Positions 36,641 through 43,276 are shown, numbered from the stretch's first letter. The stretch: DNA of 43,745 nucleotides from an uncultured Senegalimassilia sp. (GCF_902464545.1 NZ_CABQJR010000021.1:1-43745); one strand, 5' to 3'. Notes: generated by a model from the letters alone, not told the origin. Program-made: numbers and translations.

Positions 36641-37666
36641 ATGAGCGCGCTTGCAGTCCTTTGGTTCTTTCTGATCTTCGTGCTGATCGCCGGGTACTTC
36701 GTGCTCGACGGGTTCGACCTGGGCGTGGGCGTCCTGTACCGCGCGCTGGCCAAAGACGAGCGCGAGCGGGCGCTCGTGCGCCGCAGCATCGGCCCGGTAT
36801 GGGACGGCAACGAGGTGTGGCTGCTCACCGCCGGCGGCGCGCTGTTCGCGGCGTTCCCCGCGGCGTACGCCACCACGTTCTCTGGCTTCTACCTGGCCGT
36901 CATGCTGGTGCTGTTCGGCCTGATCGTCCGCGCGGTGTCGCTTGAGTTCCGCGCTCACGACCCGAAATGGGCGCGCGCATGGGACGTCTGCTTCACTGTC
37001 GGCTCGTTCCTGCCGGCGCTGCTGCTGGGCGTGGCGCTCGGCAATGTGATCGCCGGCATCCCCATGGCCGCCAACGGCGATTACGCGGGCGTGCCGCTGC
37101 TGGGCCTGCTGTCGCCGTTCACCCTGGTCGCCGGCCTGCTCGGCTTGGCCATGTGCCTTTCCGCCGGTTCGGCATGGGTAGCGTTGAAGGCGCCCGCCGG
37201 CTCCGCCGTGCATAAGCGCGTCGCGAAGCTGCGCGTGCCCTGCCAAATCGCGGCCCTGGCGCTGTTCGCCGTTGCCACGACCCTGGTGTTCGCGGTGGTG
37301 AAACCCGTGTTCGCGCCGGGCATGTTCGCCGCCGGCGCGGTGATCGCCCTGGTGTTCCTTGTATGCGTCGTCGCATCGATCGTGCTCGGCCGCAAGGGCA
37401 ACGACCTGGTGGCGTTCCTTCTGCAATCGGTTGCAGCCGTATGCCTGGTGGCGCTTGCCGCGGTCACGCTGTTCCCCAACCTGGTGGTGGCAGCTCCCGG
37501 CAGCGTGGGCGCATCCATCACGCTGATGAGCGCGGCTTCCTCCGATACGTCGCTGGCGTGGATGACCGGCATCGCTTGCGTGGGCGTGCCGCTGGTGCTG
37601 GCGTACCACGTGATCGCGTACCGCGTCTTCCGCGGGCGTCTGGACGATAAGGATGTGAACTATTAG
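36641..37666 (+). CDS. cydB: Cytochrome bd oxidase subunit II
   Basis: A 341-aa protein with about eight membrane helices. Typical CydB blocks are FVLDGFDLGVGVL (about 22-34), GPVWDGNEVWLLTAGGALFAA, FPAAYATTFSGFYLA and LEFR. It pairs with CydA to form the oxidase core. AAGGAAGGGG lies just before the ATG inside the end of cydA. The reading frame ends TAG directly followed by an ATG of a further small ORF. No cydD/cydC exporter genes follow, unlike many Gram-positive cyd operons. Confidence 0.96.
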   Translation: MSALAVLWFFLIFVLIAGYFVLDGFDLGVGVLYRALAKDERERALVRRSIGPVWDGNEVWLLTAGGALFAAFPAAYATTFSGFYLAVMLVLFGLIVRAVSLEFRAHDPKWARAWDVCFTVGSFLPALLLGVALGNVIAGIPMAANGDYAGVPLLGLLSPFTLVAGLLGLAMCLSAGSAWVALKAPAGSAVHKRVAKLRVPCQIAALALFAVATTLVFAVVKPVFAPGMFAAGAVIALVFLVCVVASIVLGRKGNDLVAFLLQSVAAVCLVALAAVTLFPNLVVAAPGSVGASITLMSAASSDTSLAWMTGIACVGVPLVLAYHVIAYRVFRGRLDDKDVNY

Positions 37667-37840
37667 ATGGACGCGCGGGGTTACATGAAATGGCTGAGTA
37701 TCCTGTGCCTGGTCATGGCGCTGTTCGGCACGGCGGTCATGCTGGTAGGCTACAAGGCGCCCACCATAGGCCTGGCGGCAACGGTGGCGGCGCTCGTCAT
37801 AGCCGCGGCCGCGCTGGGATGGAAGGCTCGGGAGCGCTAA
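37667..37840 (+). CDS. 57-aa small membrane protein abutting cydB, possible bd accessory subunit
   Basis: The ATG begins at the base after the cydB TAG and the frame stays open for 57 codons to TAA. The protein has two hydrophobic stretches, WLSILCLVMALFGTAVMLVG (about 9-28) and IGLAATVAALVIAAAALGW (34-52). They are joined by a short YKAPT turn, and the chain ends in KARER. The charge pattern is that of a small two-helix membrane protein. A partial ribosome site (AAGGA) lies 13 bases before the ATG. An internal ATG at 37685 has GGGG four bases upstream. By position it is a candidate analogue of CydX/CydS, small subunits that stabilise cytochrome bd. No sequence similarity to those is claimed, and two helices rather than one would be unusual. 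Confidence 0.6.
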   Translation: MDARGYMKWLSILCLVMALFGTAVMLVGYKAPTIGLAATVAALVIAAAALGWKARER

Positions 37841-38056
37841 CGCCGCCAGCCTGATGGCCGAACGCCTGGAAACCGGCCAATCAAGCCGCGACCCAGGCGC
37901 CCGACAACCAGCCTTGTGGCCGAGAACGCATGGGCGATCTACCGGCCGATCGCCCAGCAACTGATCAGTCAGCCGAGAACGCAAAACGAGTCTCCGGCTG
38001 AGAGCCCGACGGCCGATCAACCCGCCGAGAACCCGACAACCGATCCGCCAACTTCT
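37841..38056. other. Gene-free stretch with degenerate short repeats
   Basis: Between the small ORF and the terminator the sequence repeats the words GCCGAGAACGC (37918, 37972, and a variant at 38023) and CGGCCGATC/CCGATC. The frames across it are Pro/Thr/Gln/Arg-rich without conserved pattern or ribosome site, so no gene is called. Confidence 0.4.
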
Positions 38057-38058
38057 CG

Positions 38059-38095
38059 AAGGGGGCGATGGGAAACGACTCCCGTCGCCCCCTTT
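38059..38095 (+). terminator. Rho-independent terminator of the cyd operon
   Basis: AAGGGGGCGA and TCGCCCCCTT, extended by GGGA/TCCC beyond one wobble, form a 15-bp stem followed by TTTCG. It lies about 220 bp after the small ORF and ends the cydA-cydB transcript. Confidence 0.8.
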
Positions 38096-38164
38096 CGCGT
38101 GCCCGGGTTTTGTGGGGTTCCGTTGCACGGCTTGTGCCGGTCGCGTGGATTCCCCGGCAAACTT

Positions 38165-38192
38165 TTGAAATGCCGGATAAGCGTCCTAGTAT
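38165..38192 (+). promoter_or_regulatory. Sigma-70-type promoter of lrgAB
   Basis: TTGAAA (38165-38170) and TAGTAT (38187-38192) are separated by 16 bp, directly after the cyd terminator. Transcription would start near 38199, leaving a leader of about 50 nt before lrgA. Confidence 0.55.
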
Positions 38193-38251
38193 GAAACTCT
38201 ACACAAACGGTATCTATTCCCAAAAACCACCAAGGGGTTGTTCCACGAATC

Positions 38252-38935
38252 ATGAAATCGAATAACGACGCCGCAAGCGTCAAGTGTTGTGCGCGCAAAA
38301 TCTGGGCGCACTTCAAGGAATTCGTCGTCTCCGTCAAAAGCGACCTGAAGGAAACGCACGACGAGATGTTCCAGGGAGCCGACACCCCCAAACAGCGCCT
38401 ACAGCGCTCCGTCAAGCACGGTTTGCTGCTGCTGGCCCAGTTATGCCTGATCATGGGCGTATACGCAGCCGGTTGCGCACTGGCATCCGTGTTGCCCATC
38501 ACGCTTCCCGGCAACATCTTGGGCATGGTGCTGCTGCTGGTACTGCTGGGTACGCACATCCTGAAGACGAAATACATCAGCGAGGCGTGCGACTACCTCA
38601 TCGACAACATGTCCGTGTTCTTCATTCCCGCCGGCGTGGCCATCATGGGCTGCTTCTCCATGCTGGAAGCGGCGGCGGCGAAGTTCGCGTTCGTCTGCAT
38701 CGCCACTACCGTCATCGTGTTCTTGGCCACGTCCTATACGGTATTGTTCGTGTCCTGGATCATGGCGAAGCTGGGCAAGGACACCGCGCTGGCCCCCGCT
38801 GTTGAGGCGGAGAACGCGGCGAAGGCGAATATCAAAAACGCCGATTCCGGCAACGCGCATGGCGAGGGCGCCGGCAAGCATCATCCGCATACGCCCGGCG
38901 GCGCCTTCGGCACCGTCTCCGGCAAGGAGGCTTAA
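38252..38935 (+). CDS. lrgA: CidA/LrgA family membrane protein
   Basis: A 227-aa protein. The membrane core at about 55-170 has the family pattern LAQLCLIMGVYAAGCALASV, LPITLPGNILGMVLLLVLL, DYLIDNMSVFFIPAGVAIMG and a final helix. LrgA/CidA proteins are holin-like and form transporter or pore units with LrgB; in several bacteria LrgAB moves pyruvate or modulates murein hydrolases and cell lysis. The chain is long for the family. About 55 mostly charged residues precede the first helix, and about 50 hydrophilic residues with GKHHPHTPG follow the last. The nearest purine run, AAGGGG, is 14 or more bases from the ATG, so the start is less certain. Confidence 0.88.
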   Translation: MKSNNDAASVKCCARKIWAHFKEFVVSVKSDLKETHDEMFQGADTPKQRLQRSVKHGLLLLAQLCLIMGVYAAGCALASVLPITLPGNILGMVLLLVLLGTHILKTKYISEACDYLIDNMSVFFIPAGVAIMGCFSMLEAAAAKFAFVCIATTVIVFLATSYTVLFVSWIMAKLGKDTALAPAVEAENAAKANIKNADSGNAHGEGAGKHHPHTPGGAFGTVSGKEA

Positions 38936-38938
38936 TCT

Positions 38939-39628
38939 ATGCTGAAACTCATCGCAACCCTGGCTTTAGGCACCGTCATCTCCTTCATCGTGTTCAAGCT
39001 GGCTGTGGCGCTGTACAAGAAGGTGCGTTCACCGCTGCTCAACCCGCTGCTGGTGACGGTGGCGGTCATCATCGCGCTCCTGTGCGTCTTCCACATCCCG
39101 CTGGATTCCTACGAGTCCAGCGTTCAGCTCGTCTCGTTTCTGCTGGGGCCGGCGACGGTCGCCTTGGCGTATTCGGTCTACCGCCAACGCCAGATCCTCA
39201 AGCAGCACTTCATCCCCATCTTCTGCGGCTGCCTGGTAGGCTCGGTCGTGTCGATGATCAGCGCATACACGCTCTGCGAGCTGCTCGGCCTGGGCGACGA
39301 GATGGCCACATCGTTCATCCCCAAATCCGTGACCACCCCCATCGCCATCGCCGTGTCGGAGCAGCTGGGAGGCATCACGTCCATCACCGTGGCTGCCGTC
39401 ATCATCACCGGCATCCTCGGCGCCATCTTCGCGCCGCTCATGTCGAAGATCTTCCGCGTGAACAACCGCATCGCCAAGGGCGTGGCCATCGGCACCTGCA
39501 GCCATGCGGTGGGCACCACGAAAGCCCTTGAGATGGGCGAGCTGGAAGGCGCCATGTCCGGCGTGAGCATCGCCGTATCGGGCCTGCTCACCACCGCCAT
39601 CGTGATAATCGCCGGCTGCTTTATGTAG
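38939..39628 (+). CDS. lrgB: LrgB family membrane protein
   Basis: A 229-aa protein with about six to seven membrane helices. Conserved LrgB features are FLLGPATVALAYSVYRQR (about 63-80), the block FIPKSVTTPIAIAVSEQLGG and the terminal GTCSHAVGTTKALEMGE, where the family keeps a Ser-His and Gly-Thr pattern. It works with LrgA as a two-part transporter or pore. GGAGG lies eight bases before the ATG, inside the end of lrgA, three bases after its stop. The two form one operon. Confidence 0.92.
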   Translation: MLKLIATLALGTVISFIVFKLAVALYKKVRSPLLNPLLVTVAVIIALLCVFHIPLDSYESSVQLVSFLLGPATVALAYSVYRQRQILKQHFIPIFCGCLVGSVVSMISAYTLCELLGLGDEMATSFIPKSVTTPIAIAVSEQLGGITSITVAAVIITGILGAIFAPLMSKIFRVNNRIAKGVAIGTCSHAVGTTKALEMGELEGAMSGVSIAVSGLLTTAIVIIAGCFM

Positions 39629-39778
39629 TGTGCCGCGCGGCTTCGTTGGCACACCCGTTGCCCACCAGGGGCCCACCCGGCTCCCCTGGGCGCACTCGGG
39701 GCCCGGCACGCAGGCAACGGGCCGAAACCGCGGATCCGAACCCCGCCTCGGCCCCCGGAAACCCCGCCGAAAACCGCA

Positions 39779-39875
39779 AAGGGCCCTGCAGCCCCCGAAT
39801 GCGTCTCCAACCACGGCGCCGGCCTTCCGGCCACGCCATGCGGCTTGAGAAGCGAGCGGGAGCCGCAGGGCCCTT
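39779..39875. repeat. Long-range inverted repeat in lrgB-adh gap
   Basis: AAGGGCCCTGC (39779-39789) recurs inverted at 39865-39875, enclosing 75 bp. The gap 39629-39885 is C-rich on the plus strand (repeated GGGGCCC and CCCCG words) and carries no convincing gene. Confidence 0.4.
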
Positions 39876-39885
39876 CCCTATTCGC

Positions 39886-39922
39886 AAACGTCCGCCTGCC
39901 GGCATTCGGCAGGCGGACGTTT
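39886..39922. terminator. Bidirectional terminator between lrgB and the alcohol dehydrogenase
   Basis: A perfect 16-bp stem (AAACGTCCGCCTGCCG, 39886-39901, with 39907-39922) and a 5-nt loop. T runs lie on both strands (TTTTCCC on plus, CGTTTGCG on minus). It lies 4 bp past the dehydrogenase stop. Confidence 0.9.
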
Positions 39923-39926
39923 TCCC

Positions 39927-41111
39927 TTACAACGCCAAGCGGTAGATCTCGGCGGCATCCTCCATGGTCAGCTTCTTGAAGCTGCCGAACGGCTCGCCCT
40001 TGTTCTCGCGCAGGGTGGGGATCATCTCGGCGATGGCGTCCTCGATGTTGTCCTCGTCCAGGCCGAGCTCGCCCAGGCTGATGGGCATGCCCAGGCTGGC
40101 GAAGAACATGCGCGTCTCGTCGATGGCAGATAGCGCGTCGGATTCGATGTCGCCCGTGGGCGCCAAGCCGAACACCTCGTAGCCGTACTGCGCGAAGCGC
40201 GCCGGGTTGGCGTCGTAGACGTATTCCATCCATGCCGGGAACAGGCAGGCCAGGCCGGCGCCGTGCGTAACGGTGGTGTCATAGGCGGACAGCTCGTGTT
40301 CTAGGCCATGCGTCGCCCAGTCCTCGTGACGGCCCATGCCCAAAAGACCCTGATGGCACAGCATGCCGGCCCACATGATGTTCGCGCGGGCATCGTAGTT
40401 CTCGGGCTCGGCCAGCACGCGCGGGGCCTCGGCGCGGATGGTGCGCATGACGGACAGGTTCATGCCGTCGGTGACGGGCACGGCCCCCACGTCGTCGAAG
40501 AATCGCTCGAGCAGATGGCAGAACATGTCGGTGATGCCGGCGGCCGTCTGGAACGGCGGCAGCGTGAACGTGAGCTCGGGGTTCATGAACGCCAGCTTCG
40601 GGCGCTGGTAGTTGCTCGCGTAGCCGGTCTTCATGCCCAGCTCGTCGTTGCTGATGACGGTGTTCTTCGACGCCTCGCTGCCGGCTGCCGGGATGGTGAG
40701 CACCACGGCGATGGGCAGCACCTCGGTGTTCGGGTATTTCTTGGTGATGAGCTCCCACACGTCGTAATCGATGCAGGCGCCGTTGGCGATGGCCTTCGCG
40801 GAGTCGACCACGGAGCCGCCGCCCACGGCCAGCACCCAGTCCACGCCGTTTTCCTTGCACAGCGCGACGCCCTCGCGCACCAGGCCGATCTCGGGATTGG
40901 GGCGCACGCCGCCCAGCTTCACGTACTCGATGCCGGCCTGCTCGAGCGATGCGCACACGCGGTCGATGAGGCCCGACTTGATGGCGCTCTGCCCGCCATA
41001 GTGCAGCAGCACCTTACGCGCGCCGCGCTCGGCCAACATGGGACCGACCTTGCTTTCGGCGTCGTGGCCGAACACGAAATGCGTAGGGGAAACGAACTCG
41101 AAGTCTTCCAT
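39927..41111 (-). CDS. Iron-containing alcohol dehydrogenase (butanol dehydrogenase type)
   Basis: A 394-aa group III alcohol dehydrogenase. The nucleotide-binding region has VLAVGGGSVVDSAKAIANG (about 93-111) and TIPAAGSEASKNTVISND. The metal site is carried by Asp in GITDMFCHLLERFF with its following His, and by the His residues of MGRHEDWATHGLEHELSAY and VTHGAGLA. It resembles NAD(P)H-dependent butanol dehydrogenases (BdhA/YqdH type) that reduce aldehydes to alcohols. The physiological substrate is unknown. The start at 41111 has GAGGAAGGCGG before it. The frame runs 70 codons further upstream but without conservation. A repeated operator-like array lies 135-230 bp upstream. Confidence 0.93.
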   Translation of the reverse strand: MEDFEFVSPTHFVFGHDAESKVGPMLAERGARKVLLHYGGQSAIKSGLIDRVCASLEQAGIEYVKLGGVRPNPEIGLVREGVALCKENGVDWVLAVGGGSVVDSAKAIANGACIDYDVWELITKKYPNTEVLPIAVVLTIPAAGSEASKNTVISNDELGMKTGYASNYQRPKLAFMNPELTFTLPPFQTAAGITDMFCHLLERFFDDVGAVPVTDGMNLSVMRTIRAEAPRVLAEPENYDARANIMWAGMLCHQGLLGMGRHEDWATHGLEHELSAYDTTVTHGAGLACLFPAWMEYVYDANPARFAQYGYEVFGLAPTGDIESDALSAIDETRMFFASLGMPISLGELGLDEDNIEDAIAEMIPTLRENKGEPFGSFKKLTMEDAAEIYRLAL

Positions 41112-41245
41112 GGGAACCGCCTTCCTCGGTTTCGGGATGCCGCGCCGCCCACCTTCGCCCGCAAGCAGCACGATGCGCTCAGTATAACGCGCGAACCCGG
41201 TGCCCGGCGCTATCGGCTGAAGATTGCCGCGCTCATGCGATAAAG

Positions 41246-41338
41246 GATAGTTGAGCGATGTCGCATAACCGCCCAGCACGATAGATAGCTGCGCGATGTC
41301 GCATAACCGCCCCAGCACCATAGATAGTTGCGCGATGC
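41246..41338. repeat. About 40-bp tandem repeats with GCGATGTCGC core upstream of adh
   Basis: A unit starting GATAGTTGAGCGATGTCGCA and continuing TAACCGCCCAGCAC occurs at 41247-41283. It recurs with few differences at 41284-41323, then as a partial unit at 41324-41338. The first two units contain the small palindrome GCGATGTCGC. Related words (CGCTCAGCACCATGG, ACGCAACCGCC) recur to 41413. They sit upstream of the dehydrogenase start and may be regulator binding sites. Confidence 0.55.
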
Positions 41339-41540
41339 CCGGTACGATAAAAGGCGGTTTTGCAACGCCGCAAATCGCTCAGCACCATGGCATACGAGCG
41401 CGAGTCACGCAACCGCCTTCCAGAATGACCAACCGAAAGGAAGATGAGATGTTCCGAGCGCGGCCGCGCTATCGTCCCCTCCTTTTTCGACGGAAGCGAA
41501 CGCTGACGCAAGGCGAAGCGATTTCTTGCAGGTGCACAAG

Positions 41541-41576
41541 GAAAAAAATAAAGCCGGGTAGGAAGGACCCGGCTTT
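41541..41576 (-). terminator. Rho-independent terminator with T7 tract
   Basis: AAAGCCGGGT (41550-41559) pairs perfectly with 41567-41576. On the minus strand the arm runs into TTTATTTTTTTCC. No protein-coding gene ends here, so it terminates either a small RNA or an attenuated leader about 430 nt before the dehydrogenase start. Confidence 0.85.
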
Positions 41577-41716
41577 CGAAAGGAATCCCGACAGGCAATG
41601 TGCGGGGTCTTGGCAACCCGCGTTCCGCTTGGCGACGGAACCTGCAAACCCGAGACAGTCGATTTGGCGAAGATAGTCGTTTGAGTTTTGCAATTTGTCT
41701 TCTGTCGGACAATGAA
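41541..41716 (-). ncRNA. Possible structured small RNA or leader upstream of adh
   Basis: On the minus strand a run of potential structure ends in a strong terminator. CCGACAG (41708-41702) can pair over about 110 nt with CTGTCGG (41594-41588). Inside are two hairpins spaced 19 nt apart. GTTCCG/CGGAAC (41641-41622) and a GGGT/ACCC-type stem (41621-41602) both expose GCCAAG in the loop. The unit begins in AT-rich DNA suitable for a promoter. It matches no riboswitch class I can recognise. Confidence 0.3.
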
Positions 41717-41900
41717 TATTCTTGCATGCAATATTGTTTCATGCAACCTTTCAAATCACCTGTTTACCCGGCTGAAATAGTCATTTTTCGACGTTTGACC
41801 TGGTGTTATAGCCATAGATACTGGCAATTATGAGTTTTTATAGAAATGCATAATACTTCATGATTTATGCATAAACCACTCAAAAGGACGCTCAATCGAT
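41685..41900. other. AT-rich islet with palindromes and possible promoters
   Basis: The segment is strikingly AT-rich against its GC-rich surroundings. It holds the palindrome TTGCATGCAA (41722-41731, extended by AATATT), a CATGCAA mirror at 41740, and the dyad ATGCATAA/TTATGCAT (41846-41853 and 41865-41872). A TTGACC (41795) with GATACT (41817) at 16-bp spacing is a possible plus-strand promoter. No coding sequence is supported; one minus-strand ATG at 41742 has GAAAGG upstream, but its frame loses protein character. Confidence 0.5.
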
Positions 41901-41994
41901 AGGCCCCGTGAATGATGCAACGTGTTCAGCTGCAAAAGCAAGGGATACCCGCCGCTCCGTCGCAGGAAACGCGAGCGCGACGCCTTCCAAACCT

Positions 41995-42025
41995 CAAGAT
42001 CCGTACCCGGCAAGATCCGTACCCG
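41995..42025. repeat. 15-bp direct repeat
   Basis: CAAGATCCGTACCCG occurs at 41995-42009 and again at 42011-42025. The surrounding 41901-42081 shows no gene; it would be the body of any plus-strand transcript running from the AT-rich islet to the terminator at 42082. Confidence 0.5.
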
Positions 42026-42081
42026 CCAAGAAACGGGGTATGCTGCCTCCTGCGCACCCTCAACTGTTTCGACCCGAACGC

Positions 42082-42115
42082 AAAAGACGCCCCGATTCGC
42101 ATCGGAGCGTCTTTT
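42082..42115. terminator. Bidirectional rho-independent terminator
   Basis: AAAAGACGC and GCGTCTTTT, extended by CCGAT/ATCGG after one mismatch, enclose a TCGC loop. T runs lie on both strands. It could end ferritin mRNA on the minus strand, after a 230-nt tail, or an unknown plus-strand transcript from the AT-rich islet. Confidence 0.75.
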
Positions 42116-42133
42116 CATTGTAGCTTTGCATTT

Positions 42134-42310
42134 GGAATCGCCACAGCGAAACGCCATGTCGGCATGCATTCGGAATCGCCGGGTTCGAGCACCTTGTCGG
42201 CGTGCTTTCGCATGTGCCGGGCTCGAACGCAATGCCAGCAGGCATCCGGAATCGCCAGAGCGGAACGCCATGCCGGCGTGCTTTCGCATGTGCCGGAGCC
42301 GAACGGAACG
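42134..42310. repeat. Imperfect repeats GGAATCGCC...GCCATGCCGGC downstream of ferritin
   Basis: GGAATCGCC starts units at 42134, 42172 and 42248. The first and third continue with A-AGCG-AACGCCATG-CGGC. The second and third share GTCGGCGTGCTTTCGCATGTG-type sequence (CGGCGTGCTTTCGCATGTGC). Each unit contains a small CATGCCGGC-type near-palindrome. No gene is supported between 42116 and 42345. Confidence 0.55.
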
Positions 42311-42345
42311 CCCGCAAACCCGGCAAGACCGCCTTCGCCGTGAAG

Positions 42346-42861
42346 CTACGCGTTGGCCAGCGGGCTGGGAACGGTGTACACGCGAGCGGCATTTTCCCGG
42401 TCAAGGTCGTAGAGCGCCTTGGCATCGCTGCCGAACAGCCTCATGCGCGACACCTGCTTCTCGGCGTTGTCCTCTTCCTCCTGCTGCTCCTCGATGAACC
42501 AATCCAGGAACTTCATGGTGCGATAGTCCTTCGCCTCGAAGGCGGCGGTGTAGATGTCGTTGATGGTGCTGGTGATGTACTTCTCATGCTCCAGCGCGGC
42601 CTCAAGCGGCTCCAGGTGGTTGCTGAAAGTCTTGTCGGGCTGGTCGATGGCCTGCAGCTTCACCTTGCAGCCGTTCTCGTGCAGATACTTGCGGAAGATG
42701 AGCGCATGGTCGCGCTCCTCCTGCGTCTGGATCTCGTACCAATGAGCGAAACCCTCCAGGCCCTCTTCCTCATAGTAATCGGCAAACGACAGGTACAGGT
42801 ACGCCGAATACAGCTCCTTGCGAATCTGATCGTTGATCAGCTCGTACACCTTTGCATCCAT
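42346..42861 (-). CDS. ftnA: Bacterial ferritin (FtnA type)
   Basis: A 171-aa four-helix-bundle protein. Ferroxidase residues are visible: Glu in RKELYSAYLYLSFADYYEEE (about residues 15-34), Glu-x-x-His in TQEERDHALIF (about 47-57), Glu in LEHEKYITSTI (about 94) and EEQQEEEDNAE (about 127-137). It oxidises Fe(II) and stores iron as ferrihydrite in a 24-mer, protecting against iron-driven oxidative damage. The start at 42861 has GAAGGAGG six bases before it. It is a single gene. No iron-regulator operator was recognised upstream. Confidence 0.95.
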   Translation of the reverse strand: MDAKVYELINDQIRKELYSAYLYLSFADYYEEEGLEGFAHWYEIQTQEERDHALIFRKYLHENGCKVKLQAIDQPDKTFSNHLEPLEAALEHEKYITSTINDIYTAAFEAKDYRTMKFLDWFIEEQQEEEDNAEKQVSRMRLFGSDAKALYDLDRENAARVYTVPSPLANA

Positions 42862-43015
42862 AGCATCCTCCTTCAGGACAGAAAAGCCGGCAATACAGCC
42901 CGGGTTTGAACACATCCATGGTACGCCGCGCACGACGATTGCACCAGCAACGACATAGGAGCGGCACGATTGCACACAACGCCCGGACTACACGATTGCG
43001 AGCGCGAGGATCGCG

Positions 43016-43090
43016 CGGCGGGCTGCCTGCGCGAAGGCCGGGCGGCGGGCTGCCTGCGCGAAGGCCGGGCGGCGGGCTGCCTGCGCGAAG
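43016..43090. repeat. 27-bp tandem repeat, 2.8 copies
   Basis: The unit CGGCGGGCTGCCTGCGCGAA plus GGCCGGG occurs at 43016-43042 and 43043-43069, identical. The first 21 bases recur at 43070-43090. The last partial copy runs directly into the large palindrome at 43082. It is non-coding by all signs (no ribosome site, shadow-type composition). Confidence 0.8.
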
Positions 43091-43139
43091 AATCGCCTGT
43101 TTTGGCCAGTTGAGGACAAAACAGGCGATTCTTCGCGCA
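43082..43139. repeat. REP-like palindrome 1, 23-bp arms
   Basis: TGCGCGAAGAATCGCCTGTT followed by TTG (43082-43104) is repeated as a perfect inverted copy at 43117-43139 around the 12-nt loop GCCAGTTGAGGA. It shares its inner arm end TTTTG, the start GCCA of the loop and its end GGA with palindrome 2. Confidence 0.85.
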
Positions 43140-43232
43140 AACCAAACCGTAAAGCGGACATAACTCGCGATTCTTCGGCGTTTAGCAGGGAAACAGGGCC
43201 AAAAACAGCTTTTCAGCCCCCGCAAGCTGCTA

Positions 43233-43276
43233 ATAATCGCACGTTTTGGCCACGGCTGGACAAAACGTGCGATTAT
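43233..43276. repeat. REP-like palindrome 2, 16-bp arms
   Basis: ATAATCGCACGTTTTG (43233-43248) is repeated perfectly inverted at 43261-43276 around the loop GCCACGGCTGGA. Shared architecture with palindrome 1 (AATCGC in the outer arm, GTTTTGGCCA, GGACAAAAC) makes them one family. Between them lies gene-free sequence with another ACTCGCGATTCTTC word. Confidence 0.85.

Noticed and set aside
41541..41716. Known riboswitch (T-box, cobalamin, c-di-GMP, THF, guanidine-II) or SRP/6S RNA
   Set aside because: I compared it with the hallmark motifs I know for these classes and found none; it is kept only as an unclassified candidate.
41233..41754. Minus-strand frame with GAAAGG before an ATG in the AT-rich islet
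   Set aside because: The start looks plausible, but the frame runs through a perfect terminator and the tandem repeats and loses protein-like composition.
41846..41872. ArgR box
   Set aside because: The ATGCATAA/TTATGCAT dyad has an 11-bp centre, and no arginine gene is adjacent; resemblance alone is not enough.
41858..42289. Minus-strand open frame across the ferritin 3-prime region
   Set aside because: It crosses the terminator at 42082-42115 and is made largely of translated DNA repeats.
43016..43090. CRISPR array
   Set aside because: The 27-bp units are directly adjacent with no spacers, and no cas gene is present.
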